A stretch of DNA of 64,000 nt from Diphasiastrum complanatum (taxonomy: Eukaryota; Streptophyta; Lycopodiopsida; Lycopodiales; Lycopodiaceae): contig CM055094.1 in the NCBI GenBank assembly GCA_029204225.1, positions 26,920,541 through 26,984,540 of the forward strand, given 5' to 3'. Position 1 is the stretch's first letter; each line of letters opens with the position of its first letter. The notes below the pieces were generated by a model. It searched no databases. It had not been told where the DNA came from and worked only from the letters and a program-made list of their open reading frames with translations. Of the stretch, positions 1-13,639 are shown in pieces. Made by a program: the position numbers and the translations under genes.

Positions 1-270
1 CGCAAGTAATTCATATTTGGAGTACTGAAAAAATCATTTTTGAGAATTGTAACCAACCAATAGAAAATTGGAGAGTTCATTACGACTCTCAAACCGATAC
101 TGTCAATTGAAATCAAGCCCTTGCAACGATTGACTGTACAGCAGGTTATATGTGTCAACAAGATAATCAATCCGATTTGAACGAGATTTCATTATTGGAT
201 CAAACTTTGGATTGCTGAAGGAACATCTACTTATATACTATACCAGAATGATTAAATGCAATATCATTAT
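1..270. other. Left flank of the copia insertion
   Basis: AT-rich sequence with no convincing gene or RNA. The last five bases (266-270, ATTAT) are one copy of the copia target-site duplication. A short open frame that crosses into the LTR has no support. Confidence 0.6.
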
Positions 271-920
271 TGTGAAAGATTCAACTAGTTTCATCACATT
301 TTGCAATATTTTCATATTTGGCATATTGAGGCCAAAACTTGTTTTAGACTTAGAGATTGACTTTTCAAAGTTCATTAGTCTAAATTTCATTCGAATAAAC
401 ACCTTTTGAAAGTGTGGGAAAGATAGAATGCGAGTTTGAGTAGATTCAATTAGAATAAGTTGGGTACATTGAATCTAGACCCAAAATTAGTAGGGTTAGC
501 ATTTTGGTGGGAAAGCCAAGTGGCCAAATAGGGTTTGGACCTGTTATAAAAGGATGTAACTCGTGGAGAGAGTCATCTTCTCTCTTATCTATTTCATTTC
601 ATGCTTATATATTGTTCTCTTGGGTTCTACTATCCATTGGTGCACTATCTTGGTGATTGCTTGCAATTCTATGTGTAGAATGATCTATATTTGCTATTTT
701 TGGATCCACACATGTGAGATACAATAGCTTGCTGGTTTTGTACGGACAACAACAATACATAATCATTTCATTCAAGTTTGATCAAGTTCTATTAGTGTTT
801 GCATCTCAAATTTTGTGTAGATGCTGATTTTTCTACATTGGTGAGATTGGTAGTGTATTTCTCTTTCTAACCAAAGATCATTCAAGTAGATTGGATCTTA
901 AGGATCTGAAATCTTTCACA
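271..920 (+). repeat. Copia 5' LTR
   Basis: 650 bp, starting TGTGAAAGAT and ending ATCTTTCACA. It carries a TATAAAAGG box at about 545-553, a plausible promoter for the element's transcript. It matches the 3' LTR almost end to end. Confidence 0.93.
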
Positions 921-932
921 TGGTATCAGAGC
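921..932 (+). other. Copia primer-binding site (initiator tRNA-Met type)
   Basis: TGGTATCAGAGC directly abuts the LTR end. This is the standard plant copia sequence, complementary to the 3' end of initiator tRNA-Met. Confidence 0.9.
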
Positions 933-1520
933 TTGTGTTTCAGGTTATGAAGGAGAAAATCAGATCTATCAATGATTTGGTGAAGATATCAAGTCTAGAG
1001 CATGCTAGAGAGGATTCTACACCAAAATCGGATTTTTTGCTTTTGTAGATTGGATCTTTTGTAGATCAAAACACTAAATAGGTCAATATACTTGTTCAAT
1101 TTCGATTCTTGAATTCACATACTGGATTTGGCCGATTTTTGGATCATTGGTTCAGCCTAAGTGGTGGCTTATAGATTGCATATCAAATTTTCAACATTTG
1201 CATGTAGATTTGGAATAGTCAATTTTTTGTGATTTTGTCAAAACCCTAATTTTGATTGGATCTCTAGATAGTGAGGTTTCTGGACTTCATTTGAGTGTGT
1301 TTCAATCTTAGGAAGTGGCAAAAGTCATTAGATTGAGGATAGATCATAGGTTGATCAAGATTCCATGATTCTATGTGTTGATTTGCTTGGATAAGTGCTA
1401 GAAGAGAATTTGTGAGATAGTTTCAAATCTTGGTGATTTCTTTTGAAAGCATTTGTTGTTGTTCAAAGGAGTGCCTTTTGCATTGAAACAGGTTGAAAGA
1501 AAAGATCAGGTCATTGCTAC
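933..1520 (+). other. Copia untranslated leader
   Basis: Sequence between the primer-binding site and the gag start, with no sizeable open frame. It presumably contains packaging signals, but no specific motif was recognised. Confidence 0.6.
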
Positions 1521-3158
1521 ATGGCAACCCCAATTGGAGTCATGTTGGAAGCCAATGATAGGCTTACCTCAAGTAACTATTCATTATGGAAAGTGAGGAT
1601 GGAGTCACTTCTTGAGATGAATGATGTTTTGGATATTGTTGTAGGTTTGGAGGAGAGACCAGCAACACAACAAGATCAATTGAGGTATGACAAGAGGGCC
1701 AAGAAGGCTCTACACATGATAAAGATGAATGTTACCAATGAACTACTCAAGGAAGTTGGTAAGTGCACATCATCTTTGGAAGCTTGGGATTCATTGAAGA
1801 AGTTTTATGAATCCAAGTATACTTCTAGAGTGTTGAATCTAAGAAGGCAAATCTTTTCTTGTTTGCAAAAGAATGAAGAAAGTCCAAGTGCTTTTGTTTT
1901 GAGAATGAAAGCATTGAATTATGAGTTAGCTTGCATAGATGAAAGCATTAAGGAAGGAGAGCTTATTCAAGTGATTCTTAATGGCTTGTTGGATGCTCAT
2001 GCTAACATTGTTCAAAGTATTGCTATTCAAAAGACTTTGCCAAGTTTGATGGACCTTCAAGAGATCTTGATCAATGAGGAATATAGGCTTCAAGCAAGAG
2101 GTGGATCTACATCGACACTTCAAGAGGATGCTATGTTCACAAAGGGCAAATTCAAGGGCAAAACCAAAAGTAAGTGGTCTAACGGGAAAGATCAAGTTGA
2201 TGCTTCTTCAAGTGGCAAAAAGAAGGACAGATCAAAGCTCAAGTGCTTCTATTGTGGCATCAAAGGACACTTTGCAAGTGAGTGCTACAAGAAAAAGAGA
2301 GATCAAGGAGACAAGCAAGGTAATCTTACTCTTGATGAGGATGGTTTGGATGTTCAAGATGCAAATGATGATGCTTTTGTGATGTCTTCATGTATGCTTG
2401 CTAATGATGGAGATCTAGATCCTTGGTGGATTGATAGTGGAGCAATTTCACAAATGACCTTTCACAAAGAGTACTTCACTTCTTTGTTGGCATATGGAGA
2501 TGACAAGAGGGTGATCTACACGGCCAATGATGGTGAGTGTGCAATCAAAGGGATTGGCACAATTCCTATTTCTCTCTCTACAAATAGGAATGTTCATTTG
2601 GAGGATGCCTTGTTTATTCCATCTATTACCAAGAATTTGCTTAGTGTGAGTCAAATGCTAAGTAAGGGCCTCAAGGTGGAGTTTGATGGAGATGCTTGTT
2701 TGATCAAAAGGAAGGATGTCTTGATTGGAAAAGGTAAAAGACAAGGGAAGTTGTTCAAACTTGATGCTTGTGTTACTGCTAACCAAGTTGGATGTGTTGC
2801 AAGGGAGCAAATTTCTATTCAAGAGGCTTGGCACAAAAGGATGGGACACCTCAACTTCAAGTCATTGGAGGTAATGGCAAGGAAGAAGGTTGTGATTGGT
2901 CTTCCAAGTTCCTTAAGTAATGACAAGCATGTTTGTGAGTCTTGTGATTTGTCTAAGTCACATAGACTACCTTATACTAGATCTAATTCTAGATCTACAA
3001 AGCCTTTTCAACTTGTACATTCGGATATTCATGGATTTACTACAATTAGCAATAGTGGAGCTAAGATGTATGTAACATTCATTGATGATTCTAGTAGATT
3101 TTGTTGGATCTATCAACTAAAGAGCAAGGATGAAGTGTATGATGTCTTTTCAAGTTGA
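1521..3158 (+). pseudogene. Copia Gag-protease-integrase N-terminal part (frameshifted)
   Basis: A 545-codon frame with the first half of the copia polyprotein. Residues 1-200 are a Gag of the UBN2/retrotran_gag type. A CCHC zinc knuckle (C-x2-C-x4-H-x4-C) spans residues 242-255. The aspartic protease active site reads WIDSGA near residues 303-308. A GAG-pre-integrase segment (HKRMGHL...CESC) follows, then the start of the integrase core with its first catalytic Asp (HSD) and the FIDD motif. The frame stops at 3156-3158 because one base appears to be missing from a T run near 3147-3150; integrase then continues in another frame with no gap in homology. Confidence 0.9.
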
Positions 3159-5476
3159 AGAATGCAAGGGAGAATCAATTTTCCACAAAGATCAAGTGCT
3201 TGAGAGGTGATAATGGTGGTGAGTACATATATAACAAGTTCAAGGCCTTTTGTGATGAGCATGAGATCAAGAGGGAGTATACAACATCAAGGACCCCACA
3301 ACAAAATGGAGTGGCTGAAAGGAAGAATAGGACTTTATGTGAAAGTGCTAAAGCTATGAGGTTAAGTGCTAATCTTGACAAACCATTTTGGCATCAAACT
3401 TTGTTGTGTGCCAATTTCTTGTGCAATAGGTGGCTGAGTGCTATTTTGGATGGAAGGACACCTTTTGAGATGCTATTAAAGAGGAGGCCGAGTGTCAATT
3501 TTCTAAGAACCTTTGGATGCACATGCTATGTCAACATTACTCTTGATGATAGGACCAATGAGGATCCATCTTTAAGAAGAGGTATTTTTGTTAGATATAG
3601 TGAGGTGAGTAAAGCCTACAAGGTTTACATTCCTTCTACTAACAAAGTGATTGTTGGTAGAGATGTCATTTTTGATGAGGGGAACATTCCAAAGGTGACT
3701 TTGAGCATGATTGATGGTAGAGTGGATGGATCTAACATTCTTGATGTTGATGAGAAGGATCTTACTTTGGATGGTGGTGATGATGGACCTTCATCAAGTC
3801 AAAAGCCAAGGAGAACATCAAGAGAAAGACAAGTACCTTCAAGGCTCACATATGATCAAAAGGGTAAGCAAGTAGTTTTTGGAAATTATGCTCCTTTCCT
3901 AACCTCTTTGGATGAGCCTACAAGTGTAGATCAAGCAAGGAAAGAAGAGGAGTGGATCCAAGCAATGGATCTCGAGTATCAAGCTCTTATGAAGAATGGA
4001 ACATGGAGATTGGTGGAGTTGCCTAAGGACAAGAAAGCTATTGGATGCAAATGGATCTTCAAGGTGAAGGCAAACCAAGATGGATCTATCAACAAGTACA
4101 AGGCAAGGTTAGTGGCAAAAGGATATGCTCAACAACAAGGAATTGACTATGATGAGACCTTTGCACCTGTGGCAAAGATGGTAAGCATTCGAGTCATCAT
4201 TTCACTTGCTACACTTTATGGATGGGATCTATGGAAAATGGACATTTCAAATGCATTCTTGAATGGTGATCTTGAGGAGGAAGTATACATGGAGCAACCC
4301 AAGAGCTACATTTCATCAAAAAAGCCAAATCATGTGTGTCTTCTACAAAAGAGTTTGTATGGCCTTAAGCAAGCACCAAGGAGTTGGTATGCTAAGCTTA
4401 ACACTTTTTTACTCTCTCAAGGCTTTGTTATGAGTGAGTATGATCATTCACTTTATTATAGGTTTGTTGAAAATGATGTTGCCATCTTGCTAATCTATGT
4501 GGATGATATCATCTTGAGTGGTGGAGACAATCAAGATGTGGAGGATATCAAGAATGCTCTTAAGAAGGAGTTTGAGATGCATGATCTTGGTAATTTGCAT
4601 TACATTTTAGGAATAGAAGCTATTAGATCTTCTTAATCTACTTTCATTTGTCAAGAGAAGTATGCTTATTCTATTCTAGAAAGATTTCATATGGTAGATG
4701 CAAAAGCTATTGATACACCTATGGAGTCTCATGTAAAGCTAACTATAAGAGGTAATGAAAGATCCTTCGAGGACATTACTCTCTATAGGAAGTTAGTTGG
4801 TTCACTCATCTATCTAACCATTACTAGACCTGATCTAAGCTATTGTGTTGGAAGATTGAGTCAATTCATGCAAGATCCTAGTGAGGAACATTGGAAGCTA
4901 GGAAAGCGAGTTTTGAGGTACATCATTGGAACTCGAGGTTTTGGCATATTGTATGAGGGATCATCACCTAATCTTTTTGGATTTTCAGATTTGGACTATG
5001 CTGGAGATGTAATGGATAGGAAATCCATTAGTTCTTATTGTATTTTCATAAGTGATGGAGCTATATCATGGATGTCAAAGAAACAAGCCACTATCTCATT
5101 GTCATCTAGTGAGGCCGAGTACAAAGCTCTTACACATTGCACAAAGGAGATGGTATGGATCAAGAGGATGATCAAGGATCTTCACTTGATGGATTTTTCA
5201 GAGAGTCCAATCATCTTTTGTGACAATCAATCAGCCCAAAGAATGGCACCCAATCCTATCTTTCATGCTAGGAGCAAGCATATTGAGATACAATATCATT
5301 TTGTGAGGGAGCGAGTCATTGCAAAGGAGGTGGAGCTTCAACATGTGTCTTCAAGGGAATGTGTAGCTGATATCTTCACCAAAGCATTGGGAAAACACTT
5401 GTTCATGAAGCATAGGACTTCACTTGGAGTACTATCAAAGTCTATGCTAAAACTAGTTGAAGATTCAACCAATTGA
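3155..5476 (+). pseudogene. Copia integrase-RT-RNase H part (one nonsense codon)
   Basis: It continues the polyprotein one frame over. First comes the rest of the integrase core, with a DNGGEY block and the catalytic Glu in the PQQNGVAERKNRT block. The copia reverse transcriptase follows, with KARLVAKGYAQ, SLYGLKQAPRSWY and the catalytic YVDD (YVDDIILS). A TAA at 4634-4636 interrupts the frame; it reopens at once in the same frame and runs through RNase H (SSSEAEY, CDNQSA, ARSKHIEIQYHFVRE) to DIFTKALGK. The final TGA (5474-5476) lies just inside the 3' LTR. The homology is continuous across the stop, so this is a point mutation rather than a junction. Confidence 0.9.
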
Positions 5477-6118
5477 AAGATTCAACTAGTTTCATATCAT
5501 TTTGCAATATTTCCATATTTGACATATTGAGGCCAAAACTTGTTTTAGACTTAGAGGTTGACTTTTCAAAGTTCATTATCTAAATTTCATTTGAATAAAC
5601 ACTTTTTGAAAGTGTGGGAAAGATAGAATGCGAGTTTGAGTAGATTCAATTAGAATAAGTTGGGTACATTGAATCTAGACCCAAAATTAGTAGGGTTAGC
5701 ATTTTGGTGGGAAAGCCAAGTGGCCAAATAGGGTTTGGACCTGCTATAAAAGGATGTAACTCGTGGAGAGAGTCATCTTCTCTCTTATCTATTTCATTTC
5801 ATGCTTATACATGGTTCTCTTAGGTTCTACTATCCATTGGTGCACTATCTTGGTGATTGCTTGCAATTCTATGTGTAGAATGATCTATATTTGTTATTTG
5901 GATCCACACGTGTGAAATACAGTAGCTTGCTAGTTTTGTACGAACAACAATAGTACATAATCATTTCATTCAAGTTTGATCAAGTTCTATTAGTGTTTGC
6001 ATCTCAAATTGTGTGTAGATGCTGATTTTTCTACATTGGTGAGATTGGTAGTGTATTTCTCTTTCTAACCAAAGATCATTCAAGTAGATTGGATCTTAAG
6101 GATCTGAAATCTTTCACA
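5472..6118 (+). repeat. Copia 3' LTR
   Basis: About 647 bp, matching the 5' LTR. Its first two bases differ from TG, and it has a one-base and a three-base deletion relative to the 5' copy. It ends ATCTTTCACA at 6118, followed by the ATTAT duplication. Confidence 0.93.
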
Positions 6119-6625
6119 ATTATGAGCTCATAATTATTTTGATAGAAGGACACAACAAAATAGATACTGAAACATAAATAAATGGATCAAATAGTTTCAA
6201 TACTTGAAAAATACTCTAGTGGCACATAACACTTATGTGAGACCATCATGATTGTTGTAGGACTCAATTAAAAATATTCAGTTATACCACAAAGATGAGC
6301 CATGTCAAAAGTTGGCACCTAAAGGACCACAAATTGAGTTATTGTCATGTCTACTCTCAAGTCGAATGGACATAACATTTAGAGAGTTTATGAGCATAAC
6401 AATATGTAGCCACTGAAGTATAATTGTATTGTGTAGGTGATGAACCTAGCACGAAGTTCTACATATTAGAATGATGTGGGATAATGACCAATAGAATATC
6501 ACTTTACCAATACAACATAAATTATATGAAAAAGAAGCTATAGTTGTAGATGGTGATTCATGAGTTAACCAAAGCTTTATGAAAGTTGGAGTCTACAAGG
6601 ACTTAAACCAGCTCCATTTGCAATC

Positions 6626-6772
6626 AAACTTGTAGATCAGAGGAATGTCAAGTCCAAAGGAATAGTCACTGACATACCAATGAAGATAGCAGAAGTGCAT
6701 TATTTTCTCACATTTGTGGTAATGGATCTACCAGAATCACCTGTTAATTATTCTATTTTATTGGGCCACTAA
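6626..6772 (+). pseudogene. Decayed gypsy protease fragment
   Basis: An open stretch of about 48 codons translating to a pattern such as KLVDQRNVKSKGIVTDIPMK then ILLGH. It resembles the C-terminal part of gypsy aspartic proteases (LxDxR..xxGxVxDV...YxxLLGRxW). The DSG active site is not preserved upstream, and stops follow downstream. I see no LTR for it. Neighbouring sequence to about 7550 is probably further decayed pol but was not readable. Confidence 0.4.
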
Positions 6773-6849
6773 AGTAATTTATGATTGGGGAACATGAAAG
6801 ATCACATTTGGAAATAGAGAACAAATATTCAAATTTGATCCATCAAACA

Positions 6850-8450
6850 AGAGCAGTGAAGCCTATGCCACAAAAAATGGACGTTGTCTCTTCCATAAAG
6901 AACCATACTATGGATTGTCTAGCAAAGAAAGATAATCCTAAGTAGTCATTATGATGCTCAAATAGACATGACACATTGAGAAGATACATTAGCAACAATG
7001 GATTGCATGGCTAGTTGCAATTGTAGAGGAGAATCTAAGCTAGTTCAAGCACCATCAAAGAGAAATACCTTGAATATCTAATTACTTTTGATGTGAATCT
7101 TGGAAACATTGATTGCAATTCACAAGAACTAGCATTTATAAACCAATGTTAATAAGGTGAGCCACGAATTTGTATGGAGCCGCTTAAAGATGGTGAGTGC
7201 ATAGTTCTCAACAACAATCTATACAAAGCTACACATGCATCAACACTTAAATATCACCCATTTAAAGAGCTTGTTCTACAAAAGATCCAACATAAAACAC
7301 TATTGAATCAAATATCTACTTAGATTCTTGTTTTGCGTGATCACAATTCTTGTGATCTATTTCACTATAACATGTATTGTTCTTGGTTGTAGACATTTCT
7401 CAGTAGGAAAGTGTTTACAATATCTTGAAAAACTATTTTATGAGCTAGAGGTTGTGTGTGAACTAGGAATTTTGATACAATGTGGGATGAGATGTTGCAA
7501 GAAATCAAATTCAAAGCTTGGTGTGTTAAGGGAGCTAAGCATCAAGTAGCTAATACTTTGAAACATTTGTGAGATAAATGAATATTTACCTTTTGTCCAT
7601 GGATCTTTGGGAGAAGGATCTATACTTGGTCTTGGTGGACAAAAAGTATTAATTGGGATATCTAATGATGTTAGATCTAAGTGGCAATATCTATTATAAA
7701 TTCAAGTAAATGAATTTTAGATTAAGGATTCATAATCGATATTATGCAATTATTCCCAATGATTTTCGAAAAAAATCTAATTGCAAAATACATTGTGAAA
7801 GCACGCTTACTATCACTGATGTCCATTCTACTTCCCCTCTTAGGATTTTCAATCCCTAAAAATCTCATTCTACTAAGGCACAAAGAATGTTCAGAAACAT
7901 ATAGTAAATGTAAAGTGAATTATTGTAGGAAAAAGTCTAAAGCTTTACAAAATTTAAACTACTGGCAAATTGTGTGTACTAGGTACAATAAAATTTGTGG
8001 TTCCTTCAGTCTATCAAAATTATTCATAACTTAACTTCAATGAAAACAATGTGACTAAATCTAACTGACCATAAACCTCAATGTGGTCATTTCACTAATT
8101 TAAGTTCAATCCATAGATAATGTAAAAAAAATTAAAAACTGAAATTTAAAAAAAAAAATCGATTTTTAACAAATCCTAAGTAATCTAAATTTTTTGACAA
8201 AAATATCGTTAGTACAAAAGGCAATTGAAATCTATAAATCCATATTTTGCTCAATTTTTTATGCCACTAATCCAATGTCAAATTGGCATGCAAAGCACAT
8301 GACATCGGTCATGAAAGGTCATTACATAATTCTTTTATGTAAAACTCAGTTTTCAAGAATTTACTAGCCACTCACATTGGTCTATGCAGAATGTCAGAGT
8401 ACATGCATATAACAACTCAAAACAACTATAGACCTACCATGCATGTCGAA
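6850..8450. other. Gene-poor AT-rich interval
   Basis: No supported gene, RNA or complete element. Short open frames here have no recognisable motifs. Confidence 0.5.
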
Positions 8451-8499
8451 ATCACTCACAAAATCACCATGCAATCAATATGCTAAACTAGGAAAAAAA

Positions 8500-9605
8500 G
8501 TAGACATGCATAAGTGTTCATTCACGACTTCAACAATTTTACTCACAAAATTTTCAAAATTTTATACGGTCGTAACTTGAGCTACGGTGCACAAAATTGG
8601 TCACTGAAAAGCACAGTCTAGAGGGAGAGTATGTTTTCGAAATGACTGCCACATCACCCTGCCACCTTAGCTTCACACGTGCGAATTTAGAGAGTGCAAA
8701 AAACCAATAGGAGGGTGCACTTTCAGGAGACATGTGTTTAAAATCACCAAAACACCACGCGAGCATCCCAAGAGACTTTACCAATAGTCTTTAAAAGTCC
8801 ATCAGACATCCGTGAAGCCTTCAATCAGGTCTAAAGATGTAGTATAGGTTGAAAACGATGAGTTTTCACCTTGTGGGAGGGCACTCTAGCCACAAACTTC
8901 ATGGAGACGAAGCACAAGCCCCAACATCCAATTTGCGTGTTGGGAAGGCCAAAATGGATACTAATCAAGCTAGATTGACACCATCCATGATGCAATATTT
9001 AGCCCTTTTTGGGCCTCTTACACCCTCTAATCTTAGAATTCTCAGCTCTAACTTCTTGAAAATGTTCAAAAGATGTTGATCTACTCTCATGAAAGGTCTA
9101 AAATGTGGTCTAAAACAATATGTAATCAAATCTATGAAAAAACTTGCAAAAATGATCAATTTTAAAAATATTTCCAATTTTTTCCATTACATAAAGTTGA
9201 TTTCTACCTCATGCATCCACATACTGCTCACATGCAACTCAAATTACTTATCTACTACCATTAAGTATTCTGATTTTGCTAGATTATGATTCTTACTACC
9301 CATTTATAGCCAAAAACCCTAAAAAAAAAAGGTACACTTGCTGGAAATTCAGATCTACATCAAGTTATGAGAAATATAAATAAAACCCGAAAAAATTGTC
9401 ATAAATTGGCTAAAATCGACAATTACACATATTGCTATGGAGAAATCCAATATTTGATGGATCTTAGCAACATGCAAGTGAAAATATTGAGAGAGAACCC
9501 ACTTGGAAGCTTGTTCACCACCAGGAGGAGGAAATAGATTGATCGCCACCAAAAAGTCGACAGAAAAGCTTCACAGCTCCAATTTCTCTAATCTTCATAA
9601 GCTTT
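8500..9605 (-). repeat. Gypsy family A noncoding leader, copy 1
   Basis: Homologous by eye to 17640-18873, most clearly in the block at 8570-8730 against 17690-17850 (shared runs such as AAAGCACAGT and the CACCCTGCCACCT region). Like the other copies it ends at a primer-binding site read on the minus strand. No gag follows, so only the element's 5' end survives. Its outer limits are approximate. Confidence 0.6.
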
Positions 9606-10075
9606 GCTTTGATACCAATGTAAGGAGAAGCTCCTCCAAGATCCTACTTACAAGACACACACAAAAGAACGACAATGGAGCCAAACCACCCAACCATGCA
9701 GATGCTACTGATCAATCTCCAATAGCATCCCCCCCCGTGCCAGAGGATAGGATGCAAGTGTAGAGAGAAGAACTTGACAATGAATTCACATAACTAGAAT
9801 GACGAGTTTCTCCTAGAGGAAATAGCCCTTGCTTTATATGTGCATGTGCCCATGCAAGCATACAATATTCCCATACATGCAAGTCATTACTATCAATACT
9901 CTACAACATGCCAATAGTCATCCTAACCCATGCAATAGCTCCACACGTCACAAGATGTGTGATTAGGTCCTCACAAGTTTATTGATTACATTTCTGGCCT
10001 AGTTCGAAATAACGAGGCGCAACCAATGATCTTGAAAATTGGAGTACCGTGTATTCGAAGAAGAGATCTTTTACA
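9606..10075 (-). repeat. Gypsy family A primer site and 5' LTR, copy 1
   Basis: GCTTTGATACCAA at 9606-9618 is the complement of a tRNA-Met-type primer site (TTGGTATCAAAGC). The sequence after it starts TGTAAGGAG and shares blocks with the LTR at 51353-51837: 'accacccaacca', and the 'cgaaataacgaggcgcaaccaat' region (9998-10020) against 'cgaaatgatgaggcataaccaat'. The outer end near 10075 is an estimate. Confidence 0.55.
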
Positions 10076-10179
10076 AGATGTACATATTGATCAAGAGGTG
10101 AATTTTTGCCATCAATTGAAGCCTCAAGCAGAACAATGTATAGTACAAGAAGGGGCACAAATGTAGGAGTGAAAATGTA

Positions 10180-10364
<185 letters not shown>

Positions 10365-10784
10365 ATGCTTACGATATTTGACATGACATCTTTTATCTTA
10401 GTTTTTTGACCTTGTAATTGTACCATAAGTGAATGGAGCCGGCTTGGTCTCCCATGGACAATTATGATCCCTATAATTCTCATTTGATCTATTGATGTAA
10501 TTTAGGCTCTTGATCACTCTTGAATTTGGTATTGATGACAATATTGATATGCTCACTCTTCTTGATAGTATTTATGAATAAATTGTGATAAATCATTTGT
10601 AGTGTTGAAATATCGATTTAGTTCCATTGGGGAACAATGGTGGTTTCATTGTTTTAAGCTAACATCAAAGGCATTAGCCAAGTAGTGTTAGGATATTGGT
10701 TGAGATCTTGATTAGTTTGAGGTCTAACGCACATCAAAACTCAAAGATCACTCAATGTTTGTCAAGGCACATACAATGGCATAA

Positions 10785-10910
<126 letters not shown>

Positions 10911-10939
10911 AAGCATTCACACAAGATGTAGGTGATCAT

Positions 10940-13300
10940 TCACACACAATAATACAAGATGGAGGAGGAGGACACTCTCACGCTCATTTCCATTGAAATG
11001 AGAAAATGGGTGGGTTACAAAACACTTCAAAATTTGTAGTTTTATAGGCGAGTGTGGTATTGAAGGGTTGTTCACCTCACCCTTGCCACATGGCAATCTA
11101 ATTTGCTTATATTGTGAATAAGAGCCATATGCTATTTTGCATGGTACACTTGCATTATTTATTGGTTCTTGACTATATTTTTATCATTTGAGGATGCACT
11201 TGGTATTCCTTGTTATTAGCACCACTTGAGAGCGAGCTTAGGCATGTGTATCCTTTTTAATGATGCCCTAGTTCCCTACTGTAAAAATTGAATCTTGTAC
11301 AAATGTTTTTAGTCTGGATCTTGATTTCAAATATGTTGTAACAACATCACAATGTTTGGCAACATGCAGATGTTTCGTGTATGCCTTGAATCCTTGATGA
11401 TACAAATGTTGATGGACTCTTGTTACTTATTGCCTTTTTTTAATAGCTGCGCATATGTATCACTGAACCTAATACCACATTTCAGAAGGCTCATTGCCAT
11501 GATCATGTGTACCCAACCGGTTCAAATTTTAATCGATATATTACATGCCCATAGCTCAATGAATGGGACCATTGATAAAGCAATGAAACATAGACCAACA
11601 TTGATCTTCATGATGTACTTATAATCAAGTTCTATCCACAACATGCACACACATGATATTGCAAGAAGAAATCATAAGCTGGCCTTGAAAAGGAGAAGGC
11701 TTTTCTTCCCAAAAGAACACTTTAGTACCTAGCAAAGATTTACACTAATCTACAATTCATGAAGGAATATGACAAAGTTATGCACAAACACGTAAAATAT
11801 CCACAATTTAGACAAAAGAACTTCTCAGTGTCTCTACCCATGTGGCTAAGTGGAATGAGCCTCTAATGTAAAGGCGAGAAAACAAATCATCAATCAGTAG
11901 GCCATTTTAGGACAACGAACACATTTTTTTGACACATTCTGGTGGTGGTAGAGGCCTCTACCAGATGTTATATTGGTATGGTTGTTCTAAAAATTTACCC
12001 AAGGATGGCTCAAAGGTAAAAGGTTATATTGGTTGGTAGAAAAGTTTGACAAGCAACAAAATTTCTCTCAATATTATAATGCCACTTTTAAAGTAGTATG
12101 GCATATTGGTTGCCCTTTACTCACCTCACCTAAGGTTTCAAACTTAGACACAACCTAAACATCAACAAACATACAAGTTAAAATGTGTCTGTGATTCTTA
12201 TCCAGTTGCCTCCAAGTTAGATATTTGGCCTTTACATCTACAATTACATACATGCGTAGTCTCCCATGTTCCAACATGTAAATGGAGGCTATGATTGAAA
12301 ATTTTCAAAAGGTCCAAATGTCATTGCCTCTCTTTGATGGGGTCCCACTAAAGTCTCTTGATTGAATGTATGATAAGACCTTGCAAGGCAATTAACTTTT
12401 GCCCCACTTGCACATTGCCACGTATGTCAAGGGTGAGTGCACTAGAAAAAATTACTTACACTTGCACTTGTGACGATATTTGCTTTCACTAGTCCCACCT
12501 TCCCCCCTTCACAAGCATCTCATGGGTAGTTTCATACTCATACAGTGGCCAACCATATGAATCATTTTTTGGGTTGAACTTTTGAGAAGTTCATAAGATA
12601 GATTGTACATTTGGGGCACAGTTCCACCATGGCTCGACTATGGGGTAACATTGAGGAGCTCACTTAACTGGAATTAGATTCTTAACCAACATGCAAAAGG
12701 AATTGCTCTTACCTACCACATATGCATACCAAGCTCACCATTCACGCATTAAAGACCATGTTCTATTTATATTTTAATCATGCAAAGGAAGCCTAGGTAC
12801 CAAGCGTAACTAGCTTGCAAAGGATGTTGCAAAAAGTAGGAGGATTAGGAAGGTTACGTTGTGTCTGACAAAAAAAAGAGAGTGAAAGAAAGCTCAAAAT
12901 TACTACATGTCGTGTTGTCGACCTGGGTTATGCCGTATACATAACACGAATCCAATTGGGTTGAGTTGTGTGAGGTTGTATTTTTCGGATGTGCCTTGAA
13001 TGTAATGTGGAACTGGTTGGTTTATACCGTAAAGGTAATGTGTAACATGTTGTGTTGAGCCAGTTCCATATTATATGCTCAGGGTTCAACCCAATGGTTC
13101 TACAATACCTTTTAAAACCTGTCCCATTGAGTTGGGATTGTGGGGACTCGTTGATTCTTGACCCTGGGATCCATCATGTCCCCACTCTCCTAGTTTTCAC
13201 GAGCCGTCATCAACTCCTAAATTTTTGTAATGCAATCTAAAAATTGCGGTGGTCACGATTTGTGACTGTGATCTAAGACATGAGTTGGAATTCCTTGTTT
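10940..13300. other. Gene-poor interval upstream of the kinase gene
   Basis: No supported coding region, RNA gene or intact element. Composition is ordinary and there are scattered short frames without motifs. Confidence 0.5.
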
Positions 13301-13639
13301 TTGGGATTTTCAAGTAGATAAATTATCAATGAGGACATCGATACACCAATTTTATCATCTCGGCAGGCAGGTCACATTTGTCGATCTTAAGTCATAGGCA
13401 TGGAACCAGTTTATCTCGGGGATGTTCACATTTGTCCATCTCGGGTCGATGGGGACGGACACGACAACCAGCCTCGCTGGCCTTAAATTTGAGGCACATA
13501 CCTGAAGGTTTAAGGCACAGTTGAGGAAGTGCAGCTCATAAAATGTGTTGAAGGAAGCTTGCAAAGCTGGGACCCAATGGGGGGCCTTATTGACACGAGA
13601 TATCTTACATACGACCACTTGGATATATGACACGTGTCA

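Larger units (their letters stand above)
271..6118 (+). mobile_element. Near-complete Ty1-copia LTR retrotransposon
   Basis: A 5.85-kb element bounded by two LTRs (271-920 and about 5472-6118). The 5' LTR ends are a 10-bp inverted repeat (TGTGAAAGAT...ATCTTTCACA). A 5-bp duplication ATTAT flanks it exactly (266-270 and 6119-6123). The primer-binding site TGGTATCAGAGC follows the 5' LTR immediately. The inside reads gag, protease, integrase, reverse transcriptase, RNase H, the copia order. By eye the LTRs differ at roughly 20-25 positions plus a few small indels, so the insertion is not brand new. Two lesions break the polyprotein: a one-base frameshift near 3147-3150 and a stop at 4634-4636, so this copy is not autonomous as it stands. 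No clear polypurine tract precedes the 3' LTR. Confidence 0.95.
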
